This document shows positions 1 to 7,382 of a stretch of 24,293 nt of DNA, in pieces. The stretch comes from an uncultured Acetatifactor sp. (GTDB lineage Bacteria; Bacillota; Clostridia; Lachnospirales; Lachnospiraceae), in assembly GCA_910587555.1 (NCBI GenBank), contig CAJULV010000044.1, forward strand, positions 1 to 24,293, given 5' to 3'. Every line of letters begins with the position of its first letter. Position 1 is the stretch's first letter. The position numbers and the translations under genes were made by a program. The notes beneath the pieces were generated by a model, which was not told the origin of the DNA, searched no databases, and was given only the letters and a program-made list of their open reading frames with translations.

Positions 1-87
1 AGTGTTTATGCGGGATATCGGCTTTTGTAAACTATTCAAGTGTTTAAAACGGGATCGTAGAATTATGGCAAAGCCAGAATAAGGACT

Positions 88-105
88 TGTTGCGACGTCG
101 CAACA
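88..105. repeat. Perfect 18-bp palindrome
   Basis: The sequence TGTTGCGACGTCGCAACA equals its own reverse complement over all 18 bases and is centred on GACGTC. It lies about 290 bp upstream of the integrase start in a stretch without a convincing gene, just before a terminator-like hairpin. A dimeric repressor operator or a recombination accessory site would look like this, but no partner protein is visible in the window. Confidence 0.6.
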
Positions 106-117
106 CCCGCACATAAC

Positions 118-146
118 AAAAACCGCCCCTTGAAGGAACGGTTTTT
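118..146. terminator. Bidirectional terminator-like hairpin upstream of the integrase
   Basis: An 8-bp stem (AAAAACCG at 118-125 with CGGTTTTT at 139-146) closes a 13-nt loop. The T-run forms part of the stem on either strand, so it could stop transcription in both directions. It probably separates element genes left of the window from the integrase leader. Confidence 0.5.
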
Positions 147-242
147 GCCATGCCTATGGGAGAAAACTTCCTTTTGGCACAGATTCATCACAAGTGTAGT
201 ATACCACGCAGCCTTGATAAATGCAAATTTTTTCCACAACGT

Positions 243-330
243 AAAACCGCCCGGTGCTACCAACACCGAACGGCTTTAGATATACCCCGGAGGGATACAT
301 GCTTAGCAAAAATATTGTATCATCTCCGGG
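243..330 (+). other. Two stem-loops in the integrase leader
   Basis: First stem-loop: CGGTG (252-256) pairs with CACCG (264-268) around a 7-nt loop, extended outwards by CCG (247-249) with CGG (271-273) and an A/T-rich flank. Second: CCCGGAG (286-292) pairs with CTCCGGG (324-330), and inside it GATAC (294-298) pairs with GTATC (317-321). Together they fill much of the 150 nt before the integrase ribosome binding site. An attenuator, excisionase or integrase binding sites, or a cis-acting RNA are all possible. An in-frame reading upstream of the integrase crosses this region but shows no protein-like features. Confidence 0.45.
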
Positions 331-395
331 AGCAGCTTGCAAGCGATTTTTCGCGGGCTGTTATTTTTATACACTTTTTTAAGGAGGATGATGCA

Positions 396-1391
396 ATGAA
401 AATCGAGAAGAGAGCGTCCGGGAGCTACCGCATCCGAAAAATGTACAAGGGACAGATGTATACCGTATCCTTTGACCATAAGCCCACCCAGAAGGAAGCC
501 ATGCTAGAAATGGCAAAAGAACTGGAAAAAGTTCAGGAAAAACATAATCGCATGGACTTTAACTCTGCTGCAAATGAATACATAGAGTCAAAAAGAAATG
601 TTCTCTCCCCCAGCACCATAAGGGGATATTACACCATAATGCGTCAAATTCCAGAAGACTTTATGAAAAAGAATATTCACGACATAACGGCGATTGACGT
701 TCAGACAGAAATCAACCGAATGTCAAAAAAGTGCAGCCCAAAGAGCGTAAGCAACCACCACGGATTCATATCGGCTGTTTTAGGCGTTTTTCGCCCCAAC
801 CTTAAACTTACTACTACCCTACCTCAAAAGGTGAAAAATGAACCGTATATTCCATCTGACGAGGAAATGCGCAAGATACTGGAGTATTCCCAGGGGACAG
901 AATATGAGGTTCCAATCGTCCTTGCATGCTATGGTCTACGCCGATCGGAGATATGTGCACTCACCCTGGACGACATAAATGCAGATATTGTAAGCGTCAC
1001 AAAAGCCCTGGTGCAAAACGAAAATAAAGAATGGGTTATCAAAACCACAAAGACAACCGCCAGCACTCGGAAAATTATTATCCCCATGGCGTTTGCAGAT
1101 AAAATTCGGGAGCGGGGATATATATATAAGGGACACCCTGGGGAAATTTCAAAATATCTTTCGGCGACGCAAAAGAAACTTGATATACCTCACTTTTCCA
1201 TCCACAAGCTCCGGCACTACTTTGCATCTAAAATGAGTGCCATGAATGTGCCCGAAGCTGACATTATGCGTATGGGAGGTTGGGAGACTGACCATATCAT
1301 GAAATCGGTATACAGGCACTCAATGATTGAAAAGCAAGAAGAGTCCAAAAGGGAAGCTGCAGAGAAATTGCGGAACGCCCTTTTTAGTTAG
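396..1391 (+). CDS. int: Tyrosine site-specific recombinase (phage/ICE-type integrase)
   Basis: A 331-residue integrase that would catalyse insertion and excision of the element at the neighbouring ssrA 3' end. The start at 396 is chosen because AAGGAGG (381-387) lies 8 nt upstream; the frame stays open to 150 but without plausible protein. An N-terminal arm-binding region (about residues 1-45) precedes a SAM-like core-binding domain (about 52-135). The catalytic domain shows the full set: Arg182 in GLRRSE, Lys219 in the beta-hairpin, His270-x-x-Arg273 in HKLRH, Trp296 in GGWETD in place of the second histidine (a common variant), and the nucleophile Tyr306 in SVYRHS. The length is typical for the family. 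It is the only clear plus-strand gene and converges on ssrA across a shared terminator. Catalytic residues are seen; the target site is inferred from position. Confidence 0.93.
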   Translation: MKIEKRASGSYRIRKMYKGQMYTVSFDHKPTQKEAMLEMAKELEKVQEKHNRMDFNSAANEYIESKRNVLSPSTIRGYYTIMRQIPEDFMKKNIHDITAIDVQTEINRMSKKCSPKSVSNHHGFISAVLGVFRPNLKLTTTLPQKVKNEPYIPSDEEMRKILEYSQGTEYEVPIVLACYGLRRSEICALTLDDINADIVSVTKALVQNENKEWVIKTTKTTASTRKIIIPMAFADKIRERGYIYKGHPGEISKYLSATQKKLDIPHFSIHKLRHYFASKMSAMNVPEADIMRMGGWETDHIMKSVYRHSMIEKQEESKREAAEKLRNALFS

Positions 1392-1420
1392 GACAAGTCT
1401 GGACAAAATCTGGACAAAAA
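1391..1420. repeat. Three GGACAA repeats spaced one helical turn apart
   Basis: GGACAA occurs at 1391, 1401 and 1412, with the longer element TCTGGACAAAA partly repeated. The spacing of 10 and 11 bp places all copies on one face of the helix. They lie between the integrase stop codon and the terminator next to ssrA, where arm-type integrase or accessory sites would be expected. The repeat is visible; the role is inferred. Confidence 0.5.
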
Positions 1421-1473
1421 AATCGAAAAGTTATGCCTTATTTGCTTAAAATACATCCTTATAAAACTGACAC

Positions 1474-1530
1474 GAAAAAGCCGCAAACCCTTGATTTTAG
1501 TGGAAAATCTTTGAGTTTGCGGCTCTTTTC
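1474..1530. terminator. Bidirectional terminator shared by int and ssrA
   Basis: A 12-bp stem with one mismatch pairs AGCCGCAAACCC (1479-1490) with GAGTTTGCGGCT (1513-1524). Inside it GATTTT (1493-1498) pairs with AAAATC (1504-1509). On the minus strand the stem is followed by a run of five T, on the plus strand by CTTTTC. It would end ssrA transcription and also integrase transcription from the other side. Confidence 0.8.
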
Positions 1531-1536
1531 ACCGAA

Positions 1537-1917
1537 TGGAGTAGACGGGAGTCGAACCCGTGTCCAAAAGCCCATTCCCTGTCCTTCTACTATCGTAGTC
1601 CGTTATCCCGGCCGGTCTTACTCCGGCCTGTTCCCTCCTGCGGCAGACAACGAACGATCTGCCTGATTCGGTAGCTTCATCATACGCCCGCGCGGGCAAA
1701 GCTTAGCGCGCGTCGTTTCTCACATCGTCGATGCCCGGATTCCGGAGTGTGAGTGCCCCGGAGCGGACAAGCCGCCTGAGGCGGCGTCACCAGCTGCGAT
1801 TAGGCAGCCAGTGCGTACTGATAATTATCTTCAGCGTTTAGTTTAGGTTTGCGGTTAACGTGCCGCAACGGATAGCTTCTCCAGCTGCAAGACCCCTGTC
1901 GAAACCTTTACTACCCC
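1537..1917 (-). ncRNA. ssrA: tmRNA (transfer-messenger RNA)
   Basis: tmRNA rescues ribosomes stalled on broken mRNA, acting with SmpB. The 5' end GGGGUAG (1911-1917) pairs with CUACUCC just before the discriminator A at 1537, and the T-arm is ACGGG-UUCGACU-CCCGU. CCA is not encoded. The tag reading frame is 1800-1835: from a resume codon GCT it encodes AEDNYQYALAA and stops with TAA, so the full tag would be A-AEDNYQYALAA with the hydrophobic ALAA end read by ClpXP-type proteases. The resume codon follows a TAAAC motif as in other tmRNAs. At 381 nt it is normal in size. Its own promoter lies upstream, and a short 5' leader should be removed by RNase P. The 3' end abuts the integrated element. 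Confidence 0.96.
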
Positions 1918-1937
1918 ATACTTCCTTATGCATATCC

Positions 1938-1966
1938 AGTATATGCGCTTTTTGCCTGATTGTCAA
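1938..1966 (-). promoter_or_regulatory. Promoter of ssrA, TTGACA-17-TATACT
   Basis: On the minus strand TTGACA (1961-1966) and TATACT (1938-1943) are separated by exactly 17 bp, nearly perfect for sigma-A. The predicted start lies about 15 nt before the mature tmRNA 5' end at 1917, leaving a leader for RNase P. Confidence 0.85.
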
Positions 1967-2061
1967 CTGCTAAGTTTTTTTCCAGGCTATTTATCTTTTC
2001 CCGCCGCCCTTCCCTGTCCGCCCACCGCGGCATTTCTTCTGTCCCTCTCCTACAGGCACTC

Positions 2062-2526
2062 CTAGAGGTTCTTAACCTTAAATTCCCGCTGCGTCTCCCT
2101 CCTCTGGTCCTTCTTTGCAATGTCCTGGCGCTTGTCATAGAGTTTCTTACCTCTTGCCAGCCCCACTTCCGTCTTGACCCTGCCGTCCTTGAAATAAACC
2201 TGCAGCGGCACCAGGGTGTATCCCTTTTCTGCTACCTTCCCCGCCAGCTTGTTAATTTCGTACTTGTGCATCAGCAGTTTCTTGACCCGCAGGGGATCTT
2301 TATTGAAAATATTTCCCTTTTCGTATGGACTGACATGCATGCCGTAAACAAAGATTTCCCCGTTTTCAATTCGTATAAAAGCTTCTTTGATACTGCATTT
2401 GCCCATGCGCATGGATTTCACTTCCGTACCGTGAAGCGCAATGCCCGCCTCATATGTCTCATCTATAAAATAGTCATGAAATGCCTTCTTATTGTTGGCA
2501 ATCAGCTTTTGCGGCGCCTTTGCCAT
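2062..2526 (-). CDS. smpB: SsrA-binding protein SmpB
   Basis: A 154-residue SmpB, the usual length. It binds the tRNA-like part of tmRNA and carries it into the A site of stalled ribosomes. Family features are visible: the N-terminal NKKAFHDYFIDETYEAGIAL segment, the GTEVKSMR motif of the OB-fold, and a basic C-terminal tail (YDKRQDIAKKDQRRETQREF) that enters the mRNA channel. The start at 2526 has AGGAGGG about 7 nt upstream. It lies 106 bp after rnr and about 145 bp before ssrA, so the two partner molecules are made from adjacent genes. ssrA also has its own promoter. Identification is secure from sequence. Confidence 0.97.
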   Translation of the reverse strand: MAKAPQKLIANNKKAFHDYFIDETYEAGIALHGTEVKSMRMGKCSIKEAFIRIENGEIFVYGMHVSPYEKGNIFNKDPLRVKKLLMHKYEINKLAGKVAEKGYTLVPLQVYFKDGRVKTEVGLARGKKLYDKRQDIAKKDQRRETQREFKVKNL

Positions 2527-2632
2527 GTCTATACCCTCCTATTCCAGTCCCGCCGGCCTGCTGCGTTGATTCCGATTCCGCCGGTGCAACCTAATATCCG
2601 CTTCAGCAGGCCTGCTGCTTTAATTCAATTTT

Positions 2633-4816
2633 TTATTCCGGTTCTTCTTCCGATATCGCGAAATCTACGGTACGGTTAAACCTATCGCATCCGATCACGC
2701 ATACCTTCACCAGCATGCCCAGTTTATAGCTTTTCCCGGTGGCCTGCCCGATCATTTCATAAGTGCTTTCGTTATAGTAAAAATAATCACCCGGAAGCCT
2801 GGAGATATGAATCAGCCCCTCCACGGTATTTGGCAGTTCGACATACAGCCCCCAGGCGGTAATGCCGGAAACCACGCCCTCATAGATTTCTCCGATCCGC
2901 TCCTCCATATATTCCACTTTTTTGAGCTTGTCTGTCTCCCGCTCCGCTTCGTCGGCGCGGCGCTCCGTCTCGGAGGAATGCTTTGCCACCTCCGGCAGAA
3001 TTTCCCTGTAATGGGCAGTCCGCTCCTCCCCCAGCCTTCCCCTCAGCTGTTCCTTGATAATCCTGTGAATCTGCAGATCCGGGTATCTGCGGATGGGCGA
3101 GGTAAAATGGCAGTAATAAGGACACGCCAGGCCGAAATGCCCGCTGCATTCCACGCTGTATTTTGCCTGCTTCATACTGCGCAGGGCCAGCCGGCTGATC
3201 AGGGGTTCCTCCGGCGTACCGGCTATCTTGGCCAACAGCTTCTGGATTTCCTTTGGATGAACCTCCTCCCCCGATGCCTTCTGCCCGCTCCTGCCCACAG
3301 CCTTCATATAATATCCGAAATTATAAATAAACGCCGCCAGCTTCTGAATCTTCTCCCCGTCCGGTACGTCGTGTACTCGGTAGACAAAGGGCTGCTCCAT
3401 CCAGTAAAAATGCTGTGCAACCGTCTCATTGGCGGCCAGCATAAAGTCTTCAATGATATCCGTGGCCACATTCCGCTCGTAAGGCCTTATGTCAACGGGA
3501 TGCCCTTCTCTGTCCAGCGCTATCTTGCACTCCGGAAAATCAAAGTCAATGGAACCCCTTTTACGACGCTTTTCCCGCAGGATAGCCGCCAGCTTTTCCA
3601 TGTCCCGAAACATGGGAAGCAGCCCGCTGTACTCCCTGTATTCTTCCTGATTTGCAGCTGTCTCATCCTCCAAAAGCGCCTTTACCGCCGTGTAAGACAT
3701 ACGCTTATTGACCCGGATTACCGATTCGCAGATATCATAATCTACAATCTCGCCTTTCAGGTCCACCGTCATCAGGCAGCTCAGCGCCAGCCTTTCCACT
3801 CCCTCATTCAGGGAACAGATCCCGTTGGAAAGGGCATGGGGCAGCATGGGAATCACCCTGTCCACCAGGTAAACACTGGTCCCCCGCTTCAAGGCCTCCC
3901 TGTCCAGGGCAGAATTCTCCTGAACATAATTTGTCACGTCTGCAATGTGAACTCCCAGGCAGTATTTTTCCCCATCAAAGGTGACGCTCACAGCATCGTC
4001 CAAATCCTTGGCATCCTCGCCGTCAATGGTCACCATTTCCACATCCCGCAGATCCCTGCGGCCGGCCATGTCTGCCTGGGATACCTCCTGCGACACCCGT
4101 TCCACCTGGTTCATAATCTTGACGGAAAATTCCATTGGCAGCTCATATCCCCGCACAATGGACAGGATGTCCACCCCAGGATCGTTCACATGCCCCAGGA
4201 TTTCCGCTACTTTCCCTTCCGGACTCCTCTTATCCGATCCGTAATCCGTAATCTCCACTACCACTTTGTGGCCGCTCATGGCGCCCTTGGAGCGCTCCCG
4301 GGGCACAAAAATATCCCGGGGCAGTCTGGCGTTATCCGGTACTACAAATCCGTAGTTCTCCCGGCTTCCGTCGTAGGTACCCACCACCTGTCTGATCCCA
4401 CGGGCTATAATCCGTACTACCTTTGCCTCCTGCCGCCTGCTCTCCTGCTCCGGAAGCAGCGCCACTTCCACCGTATCCTTATGGTAAGCTCCGTTTGTCT
4501 GCTCCTCCGGAATATATAAATCTTCCTCTCTGCCTTCAATCTCCACGAATCCAAAGCCCCTGGCATTGCCGATAAAGGTACCCGTCAAAAGGTGCCCGTC
4601 GGATTTCACATATTTTCCTTTGGATGTGAGCATCAGCTTCCCTTCCGCCAGAAGTTCCCGCAAAACCGCCCGCAGCTCTTCCCTGTCCTCCCTGGACACC
4701 TGAAGAAACACTGCCAGTTCCTTTTCTTTCATGGGAACGTATATCGGGTCCTTTACCAGATCGCAGATTACTTTTTTCCTGGCTTGCAATGATTTTTTAC
4801 GCTCTATATTCTCCAT
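2633..4816 (-). CDS. rnr: Ribonuclease R (3'-5' exoribonuclease)
   Basis: A 727-residue RNase R that degrades structured RNA from the 3' end and, with SmpB-tmRNA, removes non-stop mRNAs. Domains in order: an N-terminal winged-helix (about 15-70), two cold-shock/OB domains (about 75-130 and 143-200), the RNB catalytic domain (about 255-585) and a C-terminal S1 domain (about 635-715). The metal-binding aspartates are visible in IDGEDAKDLDDAV as Asp265, Asp271, Asp273 and Asp274. Unlike E. coli RNase R it has no long lysine-rich tail and ends soon after the S1 domain. The start at 4816 follows AGGAGGG with an unusually short gap, but no later start would keep the winged helix. It lies between secG and smpB, the order common in Firmicutes. 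Confidence 0.96.
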   Translation of the reverse strand: MENIERKKSLQARKKVICDLVKDPIYVPMKEKELAVFLQVSREDREELRAVLRELLAEGKLMLTSKGKYVKSDGHLLTGTFIGNARGFGFVEIEGREEDLYIPEEQTNGAYHKDTVEVALLPEQESRRQEAKVVRIIARGIRQVVGTYDGSRENYGFVVPDNARLPRDIFVPRERSKGAMSGHKVVVEITDYGSDKRSPEGKVAEILGHVNDPGVDILSIVRGYELPMEFSVKIMNQVERVSQEVSQADMAGRRDLRDVEMVTIDGEDAKDLDDAVSVTFDGEKYCLGVHIADVTNYVQENSALDREALKRGTSVYLVDRVIPMLPHALSNGICSLNEGVERLALSCLMTVDLKGEIVDYDICESVIRVNKRMSYTAVKALLEDETAANQEEYREYSGLLPMFRDMEKLAAILREKRRKRGSIDFDFPECKIALDREGHPVDIRPYERNVATDIIEDFMLAANETVAQHFYWMEQPFVYRVHDVPDGEKIQKLAAFIYNFGYYMKAVGRSGQKASGEEVHPKEIQKLLAKIAGTPEEPLISRLALRSMKQAKYSVECSGHFGLACPYYCHFTSPIRRYPDLQIHRIIKEQLRGRLGEERTAHYREILPEVAKHSSETERRADEAERETDKLKKVEYMEERIGEIYEGVVSGITAWGLYVELPNTVEGLIHISRLPGDYFYYNESTYEMIGQATGKSYKLGMLVKVCVIGCDRFNRTVDFAISEEEPE

Positions 4817-4870
4817 ATCCCTCCTGATTCCGCAGAAACCCCAGTACCGAAATTCCCCTCTGACAAATCG

Positions 4871-4904
4871 AAAAAAGACACTCCTGCCGTATCACAAGGG
4901 TGTC
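4871..4904 (-). terminator. Terminator-like hairpin after secG
   Basis: On the minus strand GACACCC (4898-4904) pairs with GAGTGTC (4877-4883) and is followed directly by six T (4871-4876). It lies downstream of secG and 55 bp before the rnr start, so rnr is probably transcribed by readthrough or from a weak promoter inside the secG-rnr gap. Confidence 0.7.
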
Positions 4905-5031
4905 TAATCAACAACCCCGCTGCAAGCAACGGGGCATGTGACCCTCGCGGCATCCGCCAAATGGATACTGGCGCATTGCCCGCGGGAATCAATGAACTGA
5001 ATACACCGGCAAAACCGGAACCTGAGCCGTC
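4905..5031 (-). other. Structured intergenic region between secG and rnr
   Basis: About 125 nt without a gene. On the minus strand an 8-bp stem CCCCGTTG/CAGCGGGG encloses a CUUG tetraloop (4915-4934). Upstream of it CCCGCGGGCA and TGCCGCGAGGG enclose a second arm with GCGCC/GGCG(G). Together with the terminator at 4871-4904 this could be a small RNA or the structured 3' UTR of secG. The pairings are visible; a function is not known. Confidence 0.4.
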
Positions 5032-5271
5032 TTAAAATACACTCAGATTCAGGACTACCGCCAAAACCATGAACAGTAATGCCAGTACTTTGGTAATCTT
5101 CACCAGCTGGCCTTCCATGGAACGTCCCTTGTTCTTGCCCCAGTAAGTCTCTGCCGCGCCGCTGATAGCGCCCAGACCTGCGGATTTCCCCTCCTGCATC
5201 AGCACCAGCACCACAAGCGCAATGCAAACCAATATAAATAGAATGGTAAGTACTATCTTTAATGCTGCCAT
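5032..5271 (-). CDS. secG: Preprotein translocase subunit SecG
   Basis: A 79-residue SecG, the small accessory subunit of the SecYEG protein-export channel in the membrane. Two transmembrane helices are clear: about residues 4-26 (IVLTILFILVCIALVVLVLMQ) and about 57-77 (ITKVLALLFMVLAVVLNL). Between them is the conserved QEGKSAGLGAISGAAETYWGKNKGRSMEG loop typical of the family. The start at 5271 has AGGAGG 6 nt upstream. It is the first gene of the secG-rnr-smpB-ssrA cluster and is followed by a terminator-like hairpin. A longer overlapping reading frame on the same strand at 4904-5278 is out of frame and not protein-like. Confidence 0.95.
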   Translation of the reverse strand: MAALKIVLTILFILVCIALVVLVLMQEGKSAGLGAISGAAETYWGKNKGRSMEGQLVKITKVLALLFMVLAVVLNLSVF

Positions 5272-5326
5272 ATCGCACCTCCTGAATAAGCCCCTCTTGA
5301 CCTTTCTTTACAACAAACTAGAGTCT

Positions 5327-5355
5327 ATGTTACCATAAAAAAACGGAAAAAACAA
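5327..5355 (-). promoter_or_regulatory. Candidate secG promoter
   Basis: On the minus strand TTGTTT (5350-5355) and TAACAT (5327-5332) are 17 bp apart, and TG one base before the -10 makes it an extended -10. It lies about 55 bp upstream of the secG start in an A/T-rich gap. The match is moderate. Confidence 0.45.
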
Positions 5356-5406
5356 GGCTTTCTCAAAAATTTCCTTTAAATATCAGGCAAATATGGAGTT
5401 ACCGCG

Positions 5407-5464
5407 AAAAAAGGCCGCATCCGCTATCCTCTGCATTTCCGAAGTAGTGAACACGGCCCTTATG
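5407..5464 (-). terminator. Probable terminator of the opp operon
   Basis: On the minus strand AAGGGCCG pairs with CGGCCTTT and is followed by a T-run (5407-5412). The stem encloses about 36 nt that can fold further. It lies about 50 bp after the last gene of the transporter operon and before the secG promoter. The long loop lowers confidence. Confidence 0.45.
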
Positions 5465-5511
5465 ACTAGGGCGGCAAATGCTTCCGTCACACATTGCCTG
5501 CGGCAGTCAGC

Positions 5512-5913
5512 TCATGAACTCCTCTGCCAGATAAAAGAGAATATCCAGCTGAGTACAAAAAAACAAATCCCCACAATCAACATATGCGCAACCGGCTTTT
5601 GTCTTTCGCCCTTTTTCTGTTTATACTCGTAAAAGTCCCTGTAACGCGGGTTTCGGGCATTCCGGCGAAAAACGTCGAAAATGTGTATAAACCCGAAAGC
5701 AAGCATATCAAACGTTCCGCTGCCCGAGGCAAATACCAGGACGCCAATTCCCCCAACCAGAGCGGCGGAAGCAATGCACGCATCCGAGAGCAGCCGGAAG
5801 ATATCAGGTATTCCCACGGTCCAGAATTCGTTTGAGACAAGAATCCCAAGGGATATCAGCAGTCCGGCACCCAAGCTGCCCAGTATCGGTTTCCACCTGC
5901 CCCCCCTCTTCAT
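5512..5913 (-). CDS. DUF3899-like small membrane protein, last gene of opp operon
   Basis: A 133-residue membrane protein. Three to four hydrophobic segments are visible: about residues 9-28, 43-65, and 108-127, with a basic cytoplasmic-type loop RRNARNPRYRDFYEYKQKKGERQK between the last two. This layout resembles DUF3899 proteins of Firmicutes, which have no known function; the family call is from memory of the pattern. Its ATG overlaps the stop of the upstream ATPase gene (ATGA), so it is probably translationally coupled and made with the transporter. Whether it is a transporter accessory subunit is inference. A terminator-like hairpin follows. Confidence 0.75.
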   Translation of the reverse strand: MKRGGRWKPILGSLGAGLLISLGILVSNEFWTVGIPDIFRLLSDACIASAALVGGIGVLVFASGSGTFDMLAFGFIHIFDVFRRNARNPRYRDFYEYKQKKGERQKPVAHMLIVGICFFVLSWIFSFIWQRSS

Positions 5914-7382
5914 CGCCCGTCTGCCATTTCTGCCTTGTACTTCTCAAATTCGGCGTTATTGCAGGAAATCAAATGTCCGGGTGCAATTTCCCGTATCACC
6001 GGCTTGTCAACCGAATAATCGTGTTCCGCAATCGGATTGTAAACGATACGCGTCCTTCCCTTCTCAAATTCCGGATCGGGAAGCGGAATGGACGAGAGCA
6101 GCGACTTTGTGTACGGATGCAGCGGATGCGCAAACAGTTCATCCGAAGAAGCAAGCTCGACTATTTTACCGTAATACATTACCGCAATGGTATCCGAGAA
6201 GTACTTTACCACCGACAGGTCATGCGCGATAAACAGGATTGTCAGCCCCAGGCGATTGCGCAAATCATTCAGCAGGTTGATTACCTGCGCCTGAATGGAA
6301 ACGTCCAGCGCGGAAATCGGCTCGTCGGCTATAATGAAATCAGGGTTCAGGATGATGGCCCTGGCAATACCGATACGCTGGCGCTGGCCCCCCGAAAATT
6401 CATGGGGATACCGCCCCGCGTGTTCAGGCACCAATCCCACCAGATCCAGCATCTTGTACACCATCTCGTCTATATACTTCTGGTTCCGCACACCGCGGAT
6501 TACCAGTCCCTCGGCAATAATGTCCTTTACCGTCATACGCGGATCAAGAGAGGCAATGGGATCCTGAAAAATCATCTGCATCTTATTCATGATGCGGTCC
6601 TTTTTAGCAAGGCGGAGGTCTTCTTTATACTGTGCCTCAAGCTGCGTGCGTATATTCAGCGCCTGGCTGTATGGATCCTTCTTTGCCGCATCCGAATTCT
6701 CCGCACCGATGACCTCGGACATCTCTCCGCTTATGTCGATGGCTATTCTGCCCTTCTCCACTTCCCCCATGATGCCTTTCACCGCACGCAGGAGGTTTTC
6801 AGCTGCCGTTCCCCCACGCTCCTTGTCGGTGCATTTGTCAAAAGCATCCTTCACCCGCCCAAGGCATGGTTCATAAAGCTGTGTAACCCTCTTAACCTGT
6901 TCCTCGGCATATTTCTGATTGCAGCGCTTATGGTCTTCCTTCGCCGCCCTGATATTTTCATTCTGGGCGGTAATAATCCGGTTAAGTTCTTTTTCCGCCT
7001 GTTCAAGACGTTTCTGCCCCTTCTGACGCGCATCCGGGCTTCCGTCGGCTTTCATCTGCGCCTTGATCTCGGCCGTCTCTTTGCGGTAGTTTTCCTTCGC
7101 GCTTCGAATTGCGTCCTTATAGGAGCGGATACCCGCAGCGATACGCTGCCCCTTGAAAATAATATTTCCAGAGGTGATATCATACAGCCGGATTATGGAT
7201 CGTCCGGTAGTGGTCTTACCGCAGCCGCTCTCTCCCACCAGGCCGAATACCTCGCCCTTATGGATTTCAAAATTCACATCGTCAACGGCCTTGAGTTCGT
7301 TGGCAGGCCCCATTTTGAAGTATTGGCAAAGGTGCTCCACCTTCAGCAAAACTTCGTTTTTTTTCATATTGTCGTTTTGCAT
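5910..7382 (-). CDS. oppF: Oligopeptide ABC transporter ATPase, OppF-like, with coiled-coil insertion
   Basis: A 490-residue ATP-binding subunit of a peptide-type importer, about 160 residues longer than usual OppF (about 320-330). The motifs are complete: Walker A GESGCGKT (50-57), Q-loop Gln273 in MIFQDP, signature SGGQRQR (330-336), Walker B IIADEP with Asp353-Glu354, H-loop His387, and a C-terminal oligopeptide-type extension (HPYTKSLLSSIP). The extra segment (about residues 85-262) sits between Walker A and Q-loop, where the family has only about 20 residues. It is highly charged and rich in K, E, A and Q with coiled-coil character. The gene starts in a TAATG overlap with the upstream ATPase gene and itself overlaps the DUF3899-like gene. 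The function class is sure; the role of the insertion is unknown. Confidence 0.93.
   Translation of the reverse strand: MQNDNMKKNEVLLKVEHLCQYFKMGPANELKAVDDVNFEIHKGEVFGLVGESGCGKTTTGRSIIRLYDITSGNIIFKGQRIAAGIRSYKDAIRSAKENYRKETAEIKAQMKADGSPDARQKGQKRLEQAEKELNRIITAQNENIRAAKEDHKRCNQKYAEEQVKRVTQLYEPCLGRVKDAFDKCTDKERGGTAAENLLRAVKGIMGEVEKGRIAIDISGEMSEVIGAENSDAAKKDPYSQALNIRTQLEAQYKEDLRLAKKDRIMNKMQMIFQDPIASLDPRMTVKDIIAEGLVIRGVRNQKYIDEMVYKMLDLVGLVPEHAGRYPHEFSGGQRQRIGIARAIILNPDFIIADEPISALDVSIQAQVINLLNDLRNRLGLTILFIAHDLSVVKYFSDTIAVMYYGKIVELASSDELFAHPLHPYTKSLLSSIPLPDPEFEKGRTRIVYNPIAEHDYSVDKPVIREIAPGHLISCNNAEFEKYKAEMADGR

Larger units (their letters stand above)
1..1536. mobile_element. Right end of an integrative element inserted at the ssrA 3' end (partial)
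   Basis: A tyrosine recombinase gene (396-1391) lies beside and points towards the 3' end of the tmRNA gene, which ends at 1537. The 3' ends of tmRNA and tRNA genes are well-known targets for tyrosine integrases, which rebuild the RNA gene on insertion. The tmRNA 3' part (T-arm and acceptor strand) is intact here, as expected at one attachment junction. The other end of the element and its cargo lie outside the window, so its identity (prophage, ICE or satellite) cannot be judged. The exact junction is inferred; the most likely core is the T-arm/acceptor part of ssrA, about 1537-1565. Confidence 0.6.

Noticed and set aside
150..395. Upstream extension of the integrase frame
   Set aside because: It crosses two hairpins and lacks protein character; the ATG at 396 has an ideal ribosome binding site.
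2807..4519. 570-residue open frame on the plus strand
   Set aside because: It is antisense to rnr and has no family content; high-GC codon structure on the minus strand opens it by chance.
4904..5278. 124-residue frame overlapping secG on the same strand
   Set aside because: It is out of frame with the well-recognised SecG and is not protein-like.
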